The position numbers were made by a program, and so were the translations under genes. DNA of 23,255 bases, taken from contig JAEETM010000053.1 of NCBI GenBank assembly GCA_016290335.1, forward strand, positions 1 through 23,255, in the 5' to 3' direction. Below are positions 7,478-14,895 of the stretch, one piece after another. The notes below the pieces were generated by a model that was not told the origin of the DNA, made no database searches, and worked only from the letters and a program-made list of their open reading frames with translations. The stretch's first letter is position 1, and the number at the start of each line of letters is the position of its first letter. The stretch is from Treponema sp. (GTDB taxonomy: Bacteria > Spirochaetota > Spirochaetia > Treponematales > Treponemataceae).

Positions 7478-8164
7478 ATGACTCAAATACAAGAAATCCT
7501 ATTTAAATATCAGGACACACAATACGCCGATTTTTCCGCAAAGCTCGTACCAACACTTCCGCGTGAATCTTTTATTGGAATCCGTTCGCCAAATTATAAA
7601 CTCGTTCTTAAAGAGCTCAAAACTCTTCCGCTTGATGTCACAAACGATTTTCTAAAAGACCTGCCCCACCAATATCACGAAGAAAACTGCCTGCACATTG
7701 CTCTCATCAACAAAACAAAAAATTACGACGAATGCCTTGCCGCACTCGAAAACTTTCTTCCATATATAAACAGCTGGGCAGTAAGCGACGGACTCAATCC
7801 ACCAGCGCTCAAGAAAAACAAACAGCTCTTACTTCCAAAGCTTGAGCAGTGGATTCGTGCCGAAGCCCCTTTTACAAAACGAGTTGGCATGCTTCTTTTA
7901 ATGAAATACTTTCTTGATGATGATTATAAACCTGAATACTTAGAGCTGCCTGCTTCAATCCGCAGCAATGAATATTACGTAAATATGATGACAGCCTGGC
8001 TCTTTGCAGAAGCACTTGTTAAGCAATGGGAAACCGCACTCCCCTTTATTCAAAACAAAAAGCTGGCTCCCTGGACTCACAACAAGGCAATTCAGAAAGC
8101 CTGCGAAAGCTTCCGCGTTTCTGATGAACACAAAGAGTACTTAAAAACACTCAGGATAAACTGA
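7478..8164 (+). CDS. AlkD-family DNA alkylation repair protein (alkylpurine DNA glycosylase)
   Basis: A 228-residue all-helical HEAT-like-repeat protein of the DNA_alkylation_repair family. AlkD removes 3-methyladenine and 7-methylguanine without flipping the base. The Bacillus cereus AlkD active residues W109, D113, R148 and W187 have plausible counterparts at W100 and D104 (SWAVSD), R135 (TKRVGML) and W174 (TAWLFAE); the W-D and R-W spacings match exactly. It is transcribed towards ycaQ and its last 14 bases overlap the 3' end of that gene. No ribosome site is seen before the ATG at 7478; TAAAAT lies about 11 nt upstream. The family assignment is firm, the substrate range is not. Confidence 0.88.
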   Translation: MTQIQEILFKYQDTQYADFSAKLVPTLPRESFIGIRSPNYKLVLKELKTLPLDVTNDFLKDLPHQYHEENCLHIALINKTKNYDECLAALENFLPYINSWAVSDGLNPPALKKNKQLLLPKLEQWIRAEAPFTKRVGMLLLMKYFLDDDYKPEYLELPASIRSNEYYVNMMTAWLFAEALVKQWETALPFIQNKKLAPWTHNKAIQKACESFRVSDEHKEYLKTLRIN

Positions 8165-9341
8165 ACTTTTCAAACCGCTTAACCGCAACCCCTACCGCCG
8201 CCTCAATCTTTCTGGTAACCTTTACACCTTCTTCATACCAGAGATTTTTAACCTCAAGCTTTTCAGCCTTTTTATCAAACACCATTTCAATTCTGCCGAT
8301 AAGATTTTCGTCGTACAAAACCGGAAGTACGTAATAACCATATTTTCTCTGCTCAGCCGGCGTATAGATTTCCCACTTGTAGTCAAAGTTCCAGATTTCT
8401 TTTATAAGGTTTCTGTCCCACATCATGTTATCCAGGGCAGCAATAAACTCACAGCGGGGTTTCAGTGATGAAGCAGTATAGTTAGTCTCTTCTAACTCCC
8501 CGTTCACACCATTTATGATTTTTACAATATCAGCATCACCAGCCAGACAGTAAAGCGTATGCTTAATTCCTTCCACATGAACCGGAACAATTTTTCCCTC
8601 AGCCAGCAGCGAATCAAAAATCTTATTTCTCACATCAGCTTTTAAATCACCAATTCCAAGCCACGCATCCGAAGGCCGGTTCCACAAAAGTCCCAGCGAA
8701 CCAATACGTTCAAGCACGCGCCACTTTTTATGATCAAAATCATCAGGGTATGGTTCAGGCGCTTCAAGAATCTCACGCGGAATACACCGCTCAATCAAAT
8801 CATAATATTTCAGGCTTTTCTTTTTATGATGAATTGCAAGTTCCCCGCGAAAATACATATGCTCCAGCGCAGCCCGCGAAAGCTTTGTTTTGCTCCAGTA
8901 CCAGTCAACCTTTTCAGACATTTCCAGATCAGCAGAACACACCGGTCCACGCTCAGCAATAACAGCTTTAATCTTATCGCAGGCCTGCTGAATCTCATCA
9001 AAGCTCCGCTCGTTTTCAAGGTGCCAGTCTCTGTCACGCTTAAAATATATCCAGTTTTCAACAGAAATTATAGAAAGATTTTTATCCCAGTTATCAAGCA
9101 GTTTTCTGTCCTCGTACAAAAGCTCATAAAGCATTTTCTTTGTAAAACCGCTCACTCTGGACTGAAGGACAAGCTCTGCATTTTTTCCGCAGACATCAAT
9201 CGGGTCAAACTGAATGCACCCCGCCTGCCTCACAAACTCAAGCACGCCATCTTTTCCAGAAAACCTGTAATCCCCAAGCAGCCCCTGTTTGTATAGAATA
9301 AATCGCCTTACTTCAGATAAAGTTAAATTCAATTCCTGCAT
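8151..9341 (-). CDS. YcaQ/AlkX-family winged-helix DNA glycosylase (crosslink repair type)
   Basis: About 396 residues of the HTH_42/DUF1006 family, which in E. coli YcaQ (AlkX) and Streptomyces AlkZ excises alkylated bases and unhooks interstrand crosslinks. The catalytic Q-x-D motif is present as QFD within CIQFDPIDVCGKN (residues 44-46 from this start), followed by winged-helix segments and the conserved late block with MMWDRN and PAEQRKYGYYVLPVLY. The frame is open from a TTG at 9356, but the ATG at 9341 looks better: TATAAT ends exactly 6 nt before it, consistent with a leaderless message. It follows the rrf2 gene and may also be read through from the patB promoter. Its 3' end overlaps alkD in convergent orientation. 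Confidence 0.85.
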   Translation of the reverse strand: MQELNLTLSEVRRFILYKQGLLGDYRFSGKDGVLEFVRQAGCIQFDPIDVCGKNAELVLQSRVSGFTKKMLYELLYEDRKLLDNWDKNLSIISVENWIYFKRDRDWHLENERSFDEIQQACDKIKAVIAERGPVCSADLEMSEKVDWYWSKTKLSRAALEHMYFRGELAIHHKKKSLKYYDLIERCIPREILEAPEPYPDDFDHKKWRVLERIGSLGLLWNRPSDAWLGIGDLKADVRNKIFDSLLAEGKIVPVHVEGIKHTLYCLAGDADIVKIINGVNGELEETNYTASSLKPRCEFIAALDNMMWDRNLIKEIWNFDYKWEIYTPAEQRKYGYYVLPVLYDENLIGRIEMVFDKKAEKLEVKNLWYEEGVKVTRKIEAAVGVAVKRFEKFSLS

Positions 9342-9371
9342 AATTAAATTATACAATGACTTTATAAAAAA

Positions 9372-9806
9372 CTAAATGCAATATTCATATCCTACAAAGG
9401 CTTTATTTTTCTGCACAAGATTTTCAAGCGTAACAGAATCAACAAACTCATTTATCCTATCCGTAAAATCCTGCCAGAACGCAACATTTCCTTTCGATTC
9501 CAGATGATTGTTCTCGCAGTTTCCGCGCGGTGCCAGTTCTCCTTCCATTGCACGAAGAATCTCACCCGCCGTATACTCGTCCGGTTTTTTACTCAGTTTA
9601 TAACCGCCGTTTGTTCCGCGTGAACCTGTAACTAGCCCGCTTTTCCCAAGTTGAATTAGAATCTGCTCAAGATACTTTACCGAAAGATTCCTGCGGTGAG
9701 AAAGAGTTTTAAGCGGGATATAACCTCCCTCGTTTTTCTCTTCCTCCTCGGCAAGGTCCGTCATGATTAAAAGCGCATATTGTCCGCGTGTTGATATTTT
9801 TAACAT
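9372..9806 (-). CDS. Rrf2-family transcriptional regulator
   Basis: 144 residues. MLKISTRGQYALLIMTDLA is the Rrf2 family start; the recognition region is HRRNLSVKYLEQILIQLGK and the wing GSRGTNGGYKLSK. Family members sense Fe-S status (IscR), NO (NsrR) or cysteine supply (CymR with CysK). The IscR cluster ligands are not conserved: only C97 lies in the relevant loop and C143 near the end, so a CymR-like or other non-IscR mode is more likely. Its ATG overlaps the patB stop by 7 nt (9800-9806) with GGAGG upstream, so translation is coupled. Being in the patB operon, it would repress itself if it binds the AACCTA-N9-TAGGTT sites at 10987-11048. Confidence 0.88.
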   Translation of the reverse strand: MLKISTRGQYALLIMTDLAEEEEKNEGGYIPLKTLSHRRNLSVKYLEQILIQLGKSGLVTGSRGTNGGYKLSKKPDEYTAGEILRAMEGELAPRGNCENNHLESKGNVAFWQDFTDRINEFVDSVTLENLVQKNKAFVGYEYCI

Positions 9807-10972
9807 TTCAATGCCTCCGATATTCTATCTATTGCCTCTTTCAAGAGAGCTTGTGGTGTTGCAATATTTATTCGCTGATAGCAGTTTCCTTCAGGTCCAA
9901 ACATTGTGCCGCGGTCAAGCCAAACCTTTGCTTTATTTACAATGATGTCATCCAGCTCACTGTCAGAAATACCAAGCGCCGAAAAATCTATCCATAAAAG
10001 GAAGGTTCCTTCCGGTTCAATAAGACGTGCCTGCGGGATTTTCTGTCTCAAGTACGAGCGCACAAAATCAATATTTTCCAGCAGATGTTTTTTAAGTTCT
10101 TCAAGCCAGGGCTTTCCACCTTCGTAAGCGGCACGGGCAGCAACCATTCCCATAAGGCTTGGTTCATCATAACCGGTTTTATCACGTTCAAGCTTAAACC
10201 TTGCACGCAGGCTCGGATTTTTTATAAAGTTTGTAGAAAACTGTAAGCCCGCAAGATTAAAGGTTTTGCTTGGCGACATAGAAACAATACAATTTTGTGC
10301 AAGCTCAGGTGAAAGCGTTGAAAAAACTGTGTGAACATTCGGCGCATAAACAAAATCGTTGTGAATCTCATCAGCAAAAACAAGAACGTTATGACGCAGA
10401 CAGATTTCTGCAAGACGGCTCAATTCTTCGCGCGTCCAGACCCGGCTTACAGGATTATGCGGACTGCAGAGAATAAAAAGCTTTACATCGTTTTCTACTA
10501 TTTTATTTTCGAAATCTTCAAAATCGATTTGCCATTTCCCATCTTTTTCAAAAAGCGGAGAAGTTACAAGATTGCGGTTATTTGCTTCTATCATATTTTT
10601 AAAAGGATAGTAAACCGGAGTCTGAATCAGAACACTCTCGCCTTCCTTTGTGTATGCTTTGATTGCAGTTGCTATTGCAAATACTACACCCGGAGTTGAA
10701 ACCATTTCTCGACGGTCAAAGGTAAAGTTGTGCTCGTTTTTCATCCAGGCTGCCAGTGCATTATGGAAGGCTTTATCCGGACAAGAATATCCGAAAATAC
10801 CATGATCTATTTTTTTATGAAGAGCTTCGAGGATTACAGGGCTTGTCGGGAAATCCATATCTGCAACCCAGAGTGAAAGAACATCTGCTGGTTTTCCGCG
10901 CGCAACAGCAAGATCGATTTTTACAGCACCAGTATTGCGACGGTCGGTAATTTTGTTGAAGTTATAAGACAT
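9800..10972 (-). CDS. patB: MalY/PatB-family PLP-dependent C-S lyase (cystathionine beta-lyase type)
   Basis: 390 residues of fold-type I aminotransferase architecture. The start has the MalY-type block DVLSLWVADMDFP; PHNP (N173), ADEIH (D201) and the Schiff-base lysine K236 in SMSPSKTFNLAG are all present. MalY/PatB enzymes split cystathionine, cystine or S-alkylcysteines into pyruvate, ammonia and a thiol. It is cytosolic. It is transcribed with rrf2 (7-nt overlap) and divergently from the nitrogenase-like operon through a shared 112-bp operator region. In that setting it may release or recycle thiols. The subfamily is clear, the natural substrate unknown. AGGA lies about 9 nt before the ATG. 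Confidence 0.87.
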   Translation of the reverse strand: MSYNFNKITDRRNTGAVKIDLAVARGKPADVLSLWVADMDFPTSPVILEALHKKIDHGIFGYSCPDKAFHNALAAWMKNEHNFTFDRREMVSTPGVVFAIATAIKAYTKEGESVLIQTPVYYPFKNMIEANNRNLVTSPLFEKDGKWQIDFEDFENKIVENDVKLFILCSPHNPVSRVWTREELSRLAEICLRHNVLVFADEIHNDFVYAPNVHTVFSTLSPELAQNCIVSMSPSKTFNLAGLQFSTNFIKNPSLRARFKLERDKTGYDEPSLMGMVAARAAYEGGKPWLEELKKHLLENIDFVRSYLRQKIPQARLIEPEGTFLLWIDFSALGISDSELDDIIVNKAKVWLDRGTMFGPEGNCYQRINIATPQALLKEAIDRISEALKC

Positions 10973-10986
10973 AATTTTTTTCCTTT

Positions 10987-11007
10987 AACCTATTGACTTG
11001 CTAGGTT
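10987..11007. promoter_or_regulatory. Operator O1, AACCTA-N9-TAGGTT
   Basis: A perfect 6-bp inverted repeat: AACCTA (10987-10992), nine bases, TAGGTT (11002-11007). The -35 hexamer TTGACT of the plus-strand promoter lies wholly in the nine-base spacer, so binding would block it. Assigned provisionally to the adjacent Rrf2 protein. Confidence 0.75.
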
Positions 11008-11021
11008 ATTTAGAGTATAAC
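10993..11021 (+). promoter_or_regulatory. Promoter of the nitrogenase-like operon
   Basis: TTGACT (10993-10998), 17 nt, TATAAC (11016-11021). Predicted start is near 11028, giving a leader of about 57 nt to the ATG at 11085. Its -10 overlaps that of the opposite promoter (11014-11019), so only one polymerase can bind at a time. Confidence 0.7.
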
Positions 11022-11042
11022 TTTAGTTACCTACTATGTCAA
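11014..11042 (-). promoter_or_regulatory. Promoter of the patB-rrf2 operon
   Basis: On the minus strand TTGACA (11042-11037), 17 nt, TATACT (11019-11014). It mirrors the plus-strand promoter: same spacing, -35 inside an operator spacer, and -10 boxes overlapping by four bases. Predicted start near 11006. Confidence 0.7.
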
Positions 11043-11048
11043 TAGGTT
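11028..11048. promoter_or_regulatory. Operator O2, TACCTA-N9-TAGGTT
   Basis: TACCTA (11028-11033), nine bases, TAGGTT (11043-11048), matching O1 in 11 of 12 arm positions. The minus-strand -35 TTGACA lies in the spacer, while the left arm covers the predicted start of the plus promoter. Centres of O1 and O2 are 41 bp apart, close to four helical turns. Confidence 0.75.
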
Positions 11049-11084
11049 ATTAGGCAATTCTAGAAAACCACAGGAGTATATAAT

Positions 11085-12422
11085 ATGGCAAAGATTTTGG
11101 ATCAGCCGCGCTATAAATGTGCGCTTGCTGCAATGCAGACCGTTCATGCAATTCCGGGGGCAATACCGGTTCTTCATTCGGGACCTGGCTGTGCGGCAAA
11201 ATTGAACGACAACAACGGAACAAGCGGACGTTACAGCCCGAATATTTTTCCGTGTACGTCTATAAGTGAAAAAGAAGTTGTATTTGGCGGAACTAACAAG
11301 CTGCGTTCTACTATAGAAAATGCTCTCAAAGTTATTGATGCCGATTTATTCGTAGTACTCAGTGGTTGTACCGGCGAAATTATTGGTGATGACATTGAAG
11401 AAGTTGCAAGTAATTTTGCAGATGCCGAAAAGCCAGTTATCTGGGCAAAAACTCCGGGTTTTAAAGGAAACAACTATGTTGGCCACGACTGGATTTTGAA
11501 GTCAATTTTTGAGCAGTATCTTGAACGTGATGAAGCTGTAAAAGTTTGGGCAAATGCTGATGGTGAACCTGAAAAAGAAAAAGGACTTGTAAACCTTTTT
11601 GTAGCTCCGCCGCAGCAGGATCCTTACTGGCTTGGAAACTTGCGCGAAATTGAAAGTCTGCTTTCTGAAATCGGTTTAAAGCCTAACACAATTTTTGGAT
11701 TTGGCCGCGGTCTTGAAAATCTTAAAAAGATTCCTAAGGCTGAATATACAATTCTTGTTTCCCCTTGGGCTGGCCTGGAAAGTGCTAAATATCTGGAACG
11801 TCGTTTTGGAACCAAGCTTTTGCAGTATCCTCTTCTTCCGATTGGTGCTACAGAAACTACAAAGTTCCTGCGTGCTGTTGCAGATTTTACAGGTGCTGAC
11901 AAGACTTTAACAGAGAGTGTAATCGCCGAAAAGGAAGCAGAGTTCTACTATTATATTGAACGATTTGCAGACACACTTCTGGAAACCCGTATTCTTGGAA
12001 AACGCTTTACGGTTGTTAGCGACAGTGAATATACACTTGCGGTTACCAAGTTTCTTGTAAACGACATGGGACTCTTCCCTGAAAAAGTTTTTATAACTGA
12101 TGATGCGCCAAAAGCCTTCCAGCAGAAAATTACCGATGAATTGAATCAGCTTAATTATGGAATTACAACAGAGCTTCAGTTCACAACTGATGGTCACGAT
12201 ATTCACGAACAGATTAAAGCTTTTGATTTTGCAGGAACTCCGTTGATAGTTGGCTCTAACTGGGAAAAGAAGCTTGCTCTGGAAATGGGTGCACACTATG
12301 TAAACGTGAGCTACCCTATGCTCGAAAAGCTTGTAATAAATGATCACATTGCCGGTTACAGCGGCGGACTTCATTTACTGGAACAGATTTATACAGCAGC
12401 TATGAGCAAGCTTAAGTTATAG
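11085..12422 (+). CDS. Nitrogenase component 1-like protein, NifK-like (beta-type) subunit
   Basis: 445 residues of the oxidoreductase/nitrogenase component 1 family. The N-terminal half has C12, C36 (SGPGCAA) and C95 (SGCTGEIIGDD); the spacings of 24 and 59 match NifK P-cluster ligands C70, C95 and C153 (25 and 58). VFGGTNKL corresponds to the NifK VFGG..N region and C95 is followed by the usual I-G-D-D. It lacks the long N-terminal extension of true NifK (about 520 aa). It should pair with the NifD-like protein as an alpha2beta2-type enzyme holding an interface Fe-S cluster. It is not a canonical nitrogenase: gene order is K-D and no nifH, nifE, nifN or nifB is here. A Mar-like (methylthio-alkane reductase) or uncharacterised Nfl-type reductase is the best comparison. 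AGGAG lies 8 nt before the ATG. Confidence 0.85.
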   Translation: MAKILDQPRYKCALAAMQTVHAIPGAIPVLHSGPGCAAKLNDNNGTSGRYSPNIFPCTSISEKEVVFGGTNKLRSTIENALKVIDADLFVVLSGCTGEIIGDDIEEVASNFADAEKPVIWAKTPGFKGNNYVGHDWILKSIFEQYLERDEAVKVWANADGEPEKEKGLVNLFVAPPQQDPYWLGNLREIESLLSEIGLKPNTIFGFGRGLENLKKIPKAEYTILVSPWAGLESAKYLERRFGTKLLQYPLLPIGATETTKFLRAVADFTGADKTLTESVIAEKEAEFYYYIERFADTLLETRILGKRFTVVSDSEYTLAVTKFLVNDMGLFPEKVFITDDAPKAFQQKITDELNQLNYGITTELQFTTDGHDIHEQIKAFDFAGTPLIVGSNWEKKLALEMGAHYVNVSYPMLEKLVINDHIAGYSGGLHLLEQIYTAAMSKLKL

Positions 12423-12432
12423 GAGGAAAAAA

Positions 12433-13905
12433 ATGCCATTTAATTTTACTAATGCAAATATAGCAATACGCGAAAACCGACTCGGTTCTATTACAGGTTT
12501 TGTTGGAGATCTTAAAACTCTGGTAGAAAAATCTGAAGATGGAAGTCTCAGAAACAGAGAGCGCTGCTTCAGCCAGTCAAGCTCCTGTCTTTCGGGCTGT
12601 GCCCTCAATGCACTTGCCGCTATACGTAATGTTGCAGTTGTTTACCATGCGCCTGCCGGTTGTACTGCAATGGCAAGTAATGATGCAGTAAAGTTCGGAC
12701 AGATTGCAGCACGCGTTAATAAAACAACAAACTCTGTTTTTGTCTGCACAGATTTGAATGAAAAAGACACTGTATTTGGTGCAACTAACGATTTGCGAAA
12801 AATCATTCTGCACACCTACGAAGCTTATAAGCCTGATGCAATTTTCGTTTCTACAAGCTGTGTTTCAGGTGTAACCGGTGAAGATGTTGACGGTGTTGCA
12901 AGCGATTTAGACTCCGAGCTGCCAATTCCTGTAATTCCAGTTCACTGTGAAGGTTTTAAGAGCCGAATCTGGGCCAGCGGTTTTGACATTTCTGATCACG
13001 CAGTTTTACAGGGTATTGTACAGCCACCAAAGCAAAAAAGGCGCACAATCAATATTAAAAACTTTTATGAAAGTGCACGTCCACAGATTACAAAAATCTT
13101 TAATGAAGTCTTTGACGCAGAACCACAATTTCTTTACTGTAACTCGACTATCGAAGAATTGTCTCACTTGAGTGAAGCTCTGGCAACCGTTTGTATCTGC
13201 GGTACACTTGGAACTTACCTTGGAAATGCTTTGGAAGAAAAATACGGTGTTCCTTATGTGCGTACAATAAATCACTCTGGTGTTACCGGCTTTGAAACCT
13301 GGTTGCGAGGAATAGGAGATGCAATTGGAAAGCGTGCAGAAGTTGAAGCCTACATTGAAAAACAGCGCGCCATTTTCATTCCTCAGATTGAAGAAGTAAC
13401 AAAGCAGCTGAAAGGACTTCGTGCTGTAATTGGAATGGGCCCCGGCTTTACTTACGAAATTGCCCGTGTTCTTCAGGAGTTTGGAATGACTGTAGAATAT
13501 GCCCTTGCCTGGCACTATGACTATAAGTACGATAACGGAAAGGTTCCACCTGCACTTGAACATCTGCTTGAGCATTCTCCGAAGGATATGAAAGTGGCAG
13601 TTGCCGACCAGCAGAACTATGAAGTTTTGAATATCTTAAATCACTATAAGCCTGATGTTTATTTCAGCCGTCACCCTGGAACAACAGTCTGGGCAATCAA
13701 ACAGGGCTTTGCTGCAGTCTTTGTTGCAGATGAATACACCGTTTTTGGTTACGAAGGAACTCTGAGCTTTGCAAAGCTTATCCGCGACACTGTAACAAAC
13801 CGCAGCTTTGAAAAAAATCTTGCTGCCCGAATTAAGCTTCCATACACAAAATGGTGGTATGAGCAGAATGCAGATAAGTTTATTAAGGAAGAAGCTAAGA
13901 AATAG
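12433..13905 (+). CDS. Nitrogenase component 1-like protein, NifD-like (alpha-type) subunit
   Basis: 490 residues. C52 (or C56), C77 (HAPAGC) and C143 (TSCVSGVTGEDVDGV) match NifD C62, C88 and C154; the 77-to-143 spacing of 66 is identical. C256, in ICGTLGTYLG before EEKYG (268-272), lines up without a gap with the FeMo-cofactor ligand C275, so an active-site metallocluster is likely. The FeMo-co histidine H442 has no counterpart in the aligned segment (VADEYTVFGYEG, 431-442), and the H195 region reads SGFDISD instead of a His-His motif, which argues against N2 reduction. H361 in ALAWHYDYKYDNG resembles a loop shared with NifD/NifE. AGGAGG sits between the two genes, 10 nt apart. An electron-donating NifH-like protein must come from elsewhere. 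Confidence 0.87.
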   Translation: MPFNFTNANIAIRENRLGSITGFVGDLKTLVEKSEDGSLRNRERCFSQSSSCLSGCALNALAAIRNVAVVYHAPAGCTAMASNDAVKFGQIAARVNKTTNSVFVCTDLNEKDTVFGATNDLRKIILHTYEAYKPDAIFVSTSCVSGVTGEDVDGVASDLDSELPIPVIPVHCEGFKSRIWASGFDISDHAVLQGIVQPPKQKRRTINIKNFYESARPQITKIFNEVFDAEPQFLYCNSTIEELSHLSEALATVCICGTLGTYLGNALEEKYGVPYVRTINHSGVTGFETWLRGIGDAIGKRAEVEAYIEKQRAIFIPQIEEVTKQLKGLRAVIGMGPGFTYEIARVLQEFGMTVEYALAWHYDYKYDNGKVPPALEHLLEHSPKDMKVAVADQQNYEVLNILNHYKPDVYFSRHPGTTVWAIKQGFAAVFVADEYTVFGYEGTLSFAKLIRDTVTNRSFEKNLAARIKLPYTKWWYEQNADKFIKEEAKK

Positions 13906-13917
13906 GAGAAATGAAAA

Positions 13918-14895
13918 ATGGCAAAAGTATATGATTCATTAACAGAACTCGTTGGACACACACCACTTGTACGACTCCACGGTTATGAAAAAAAACTCGG
14001 GCTAAAAGCTCACATACTGGCCAAGATTGAATATTTTAATCCAATTGGAAGTATTAAAGACCGTATTGTTCTGCGCATTATTGAAGATGCAGAGCGTGAA
14101 GGAAAAATAAAACCAGGCGTAACAACTCTCATTGAATACACCAGCGGTAATACAGGAATTGCTGTAAGTGCTATTGGTGCAATGAAAGGTTATAAAGTTC
14201 AGATTTATCTTCAGGAAGGAGTAAGCCAGGAACGACTTCAGGTTATGAAGGCTTTTGGTGCTAACGTTCAGAAAATCAGCGAAGTACCAGAACTGCAGGA
14301 TGAATTAAAGGCAACTAACAACGACTTTGTAGCCGCAACTAACATCTTAAAGCAGCATATTCGTGAACGCCAGTCTGCAGGAGACAGTATTTACTTTGTA
14401 GACCAGATGATTAATCCATTAAACCCTACTGCTCACCACGATACAACAGGACCGGAAATCTGGGAAGATACAGACGGTAATCTTGATGCAGTAGTAAGCG
14501 CAGTTGGTACTGGTGGTACAATCCGCGGTATAAGTGATTATATCAAAGCGCAGAATCCGCATGTAAAAGTTATTGCAGTTCAGCCTGCAATTGACGCAGG
14601 AAAGCTCACGGGAATCCACAATTTTACAGAAGTACCGGAAGAACGTGTTCCAATTGCAATCAAAAATAAAGATGATATATTTGATGAAGTTCTTACTGCA
14701 GGCGTACAGAATGGTTTTGAAGCTGCAAGAATTGTTGCAAAAACAGACGGTGTGTTAGTTGGAAATTCCAGCGGCGCCGCTCTCTGGGGTGCAACAGAGC
14801 TTGCAAAACGTCCTGAGTTTGAAGGAAAGAATATTGTAGTTGTATTCCCGGATACAGGATTAAGATATTTAAGTACGGAGCTTTTTGCCGAGTAA
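13918..14895 (+). CDS. Cysteine synthase-like PLP enzyme (O-acetylserine sulfhydrylase family)
   Basis: 325 residues, fold-type II. The PLP lysine K47 lies in NPIGSIKDR (the family usually has NPGGSIKDR or NPLGSVKDR), the substrate loop is TSGNTG (75-80), the phosphate-binding loop GTGGT (197-201), and the end has FPDTGLRYLSTELF, typical of CysK/CysM. The enzyme joins sulfide (or another small thiol nucleophile) to O-acetylserine. It begins 12 nt after the NifD-like gene with AGGAGA, and its stop overlaps the lysR start by one base. It is therefore translated in the same operon as the reductase, which suggests it captures the sulfur product. The loop Q-M-I-N-P-L-N-P differs from standard CysK, so the acceptor could vary. 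It may also act as a partner of the Rrf2 regulator, as CysK does with CymR. Confidence 0.87.
   Translation: MAKVYDSLTELVGHTPLVRLHGYEKKLGLKAHILAKIEYFNPIGSIKDRIVLRIIEDAEREGKIKPGVTTLIEYTSGNTGIAVSAIGAMKGYKVQIYLQEGVSQERLQVMKAFGANVQKISEVPELQDELKATNNDFVAATNILKQHIRERQSAGDSIYFVDQMINPLNPTAHHDTTGPEIWEDTDGNLDAVVSAVGTGGTIRGISDYIKAQNPHVKVIAVQPAIDAGKLTGIHNFTEVPEERVPIAIKNKDDIFDEVLTAGVQNGFEAARIVAKTDGVLVGNSSGAALWGATELAKRPEFEGKNIVVVFPDTGLRYLSTELFAE

Noticed and set aside
8730..9296. A plus-strand frame of about 188 codons inside the YcaQ-family gene
   Set aside because: The opposite strand encodes a clear conserved protein through the whole stretch; the frame has no domain or ribosome site.
9342..9356. TTG start of the YcaQ-family protein at 9356
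   Set aside because: The TTG overlaps the putative -10 box and adds five residues without a ribosome site; the ATG at 9341 is preferred.
11085..13905. A genuine molybdenum nitrogenase (nifDK) for nitrogen fixation
   Set aside because: Order is K-like then D-like, both proteins are short of the usual extensions, the cofactor histidine is not found, and no nifH, E, N or B is present.
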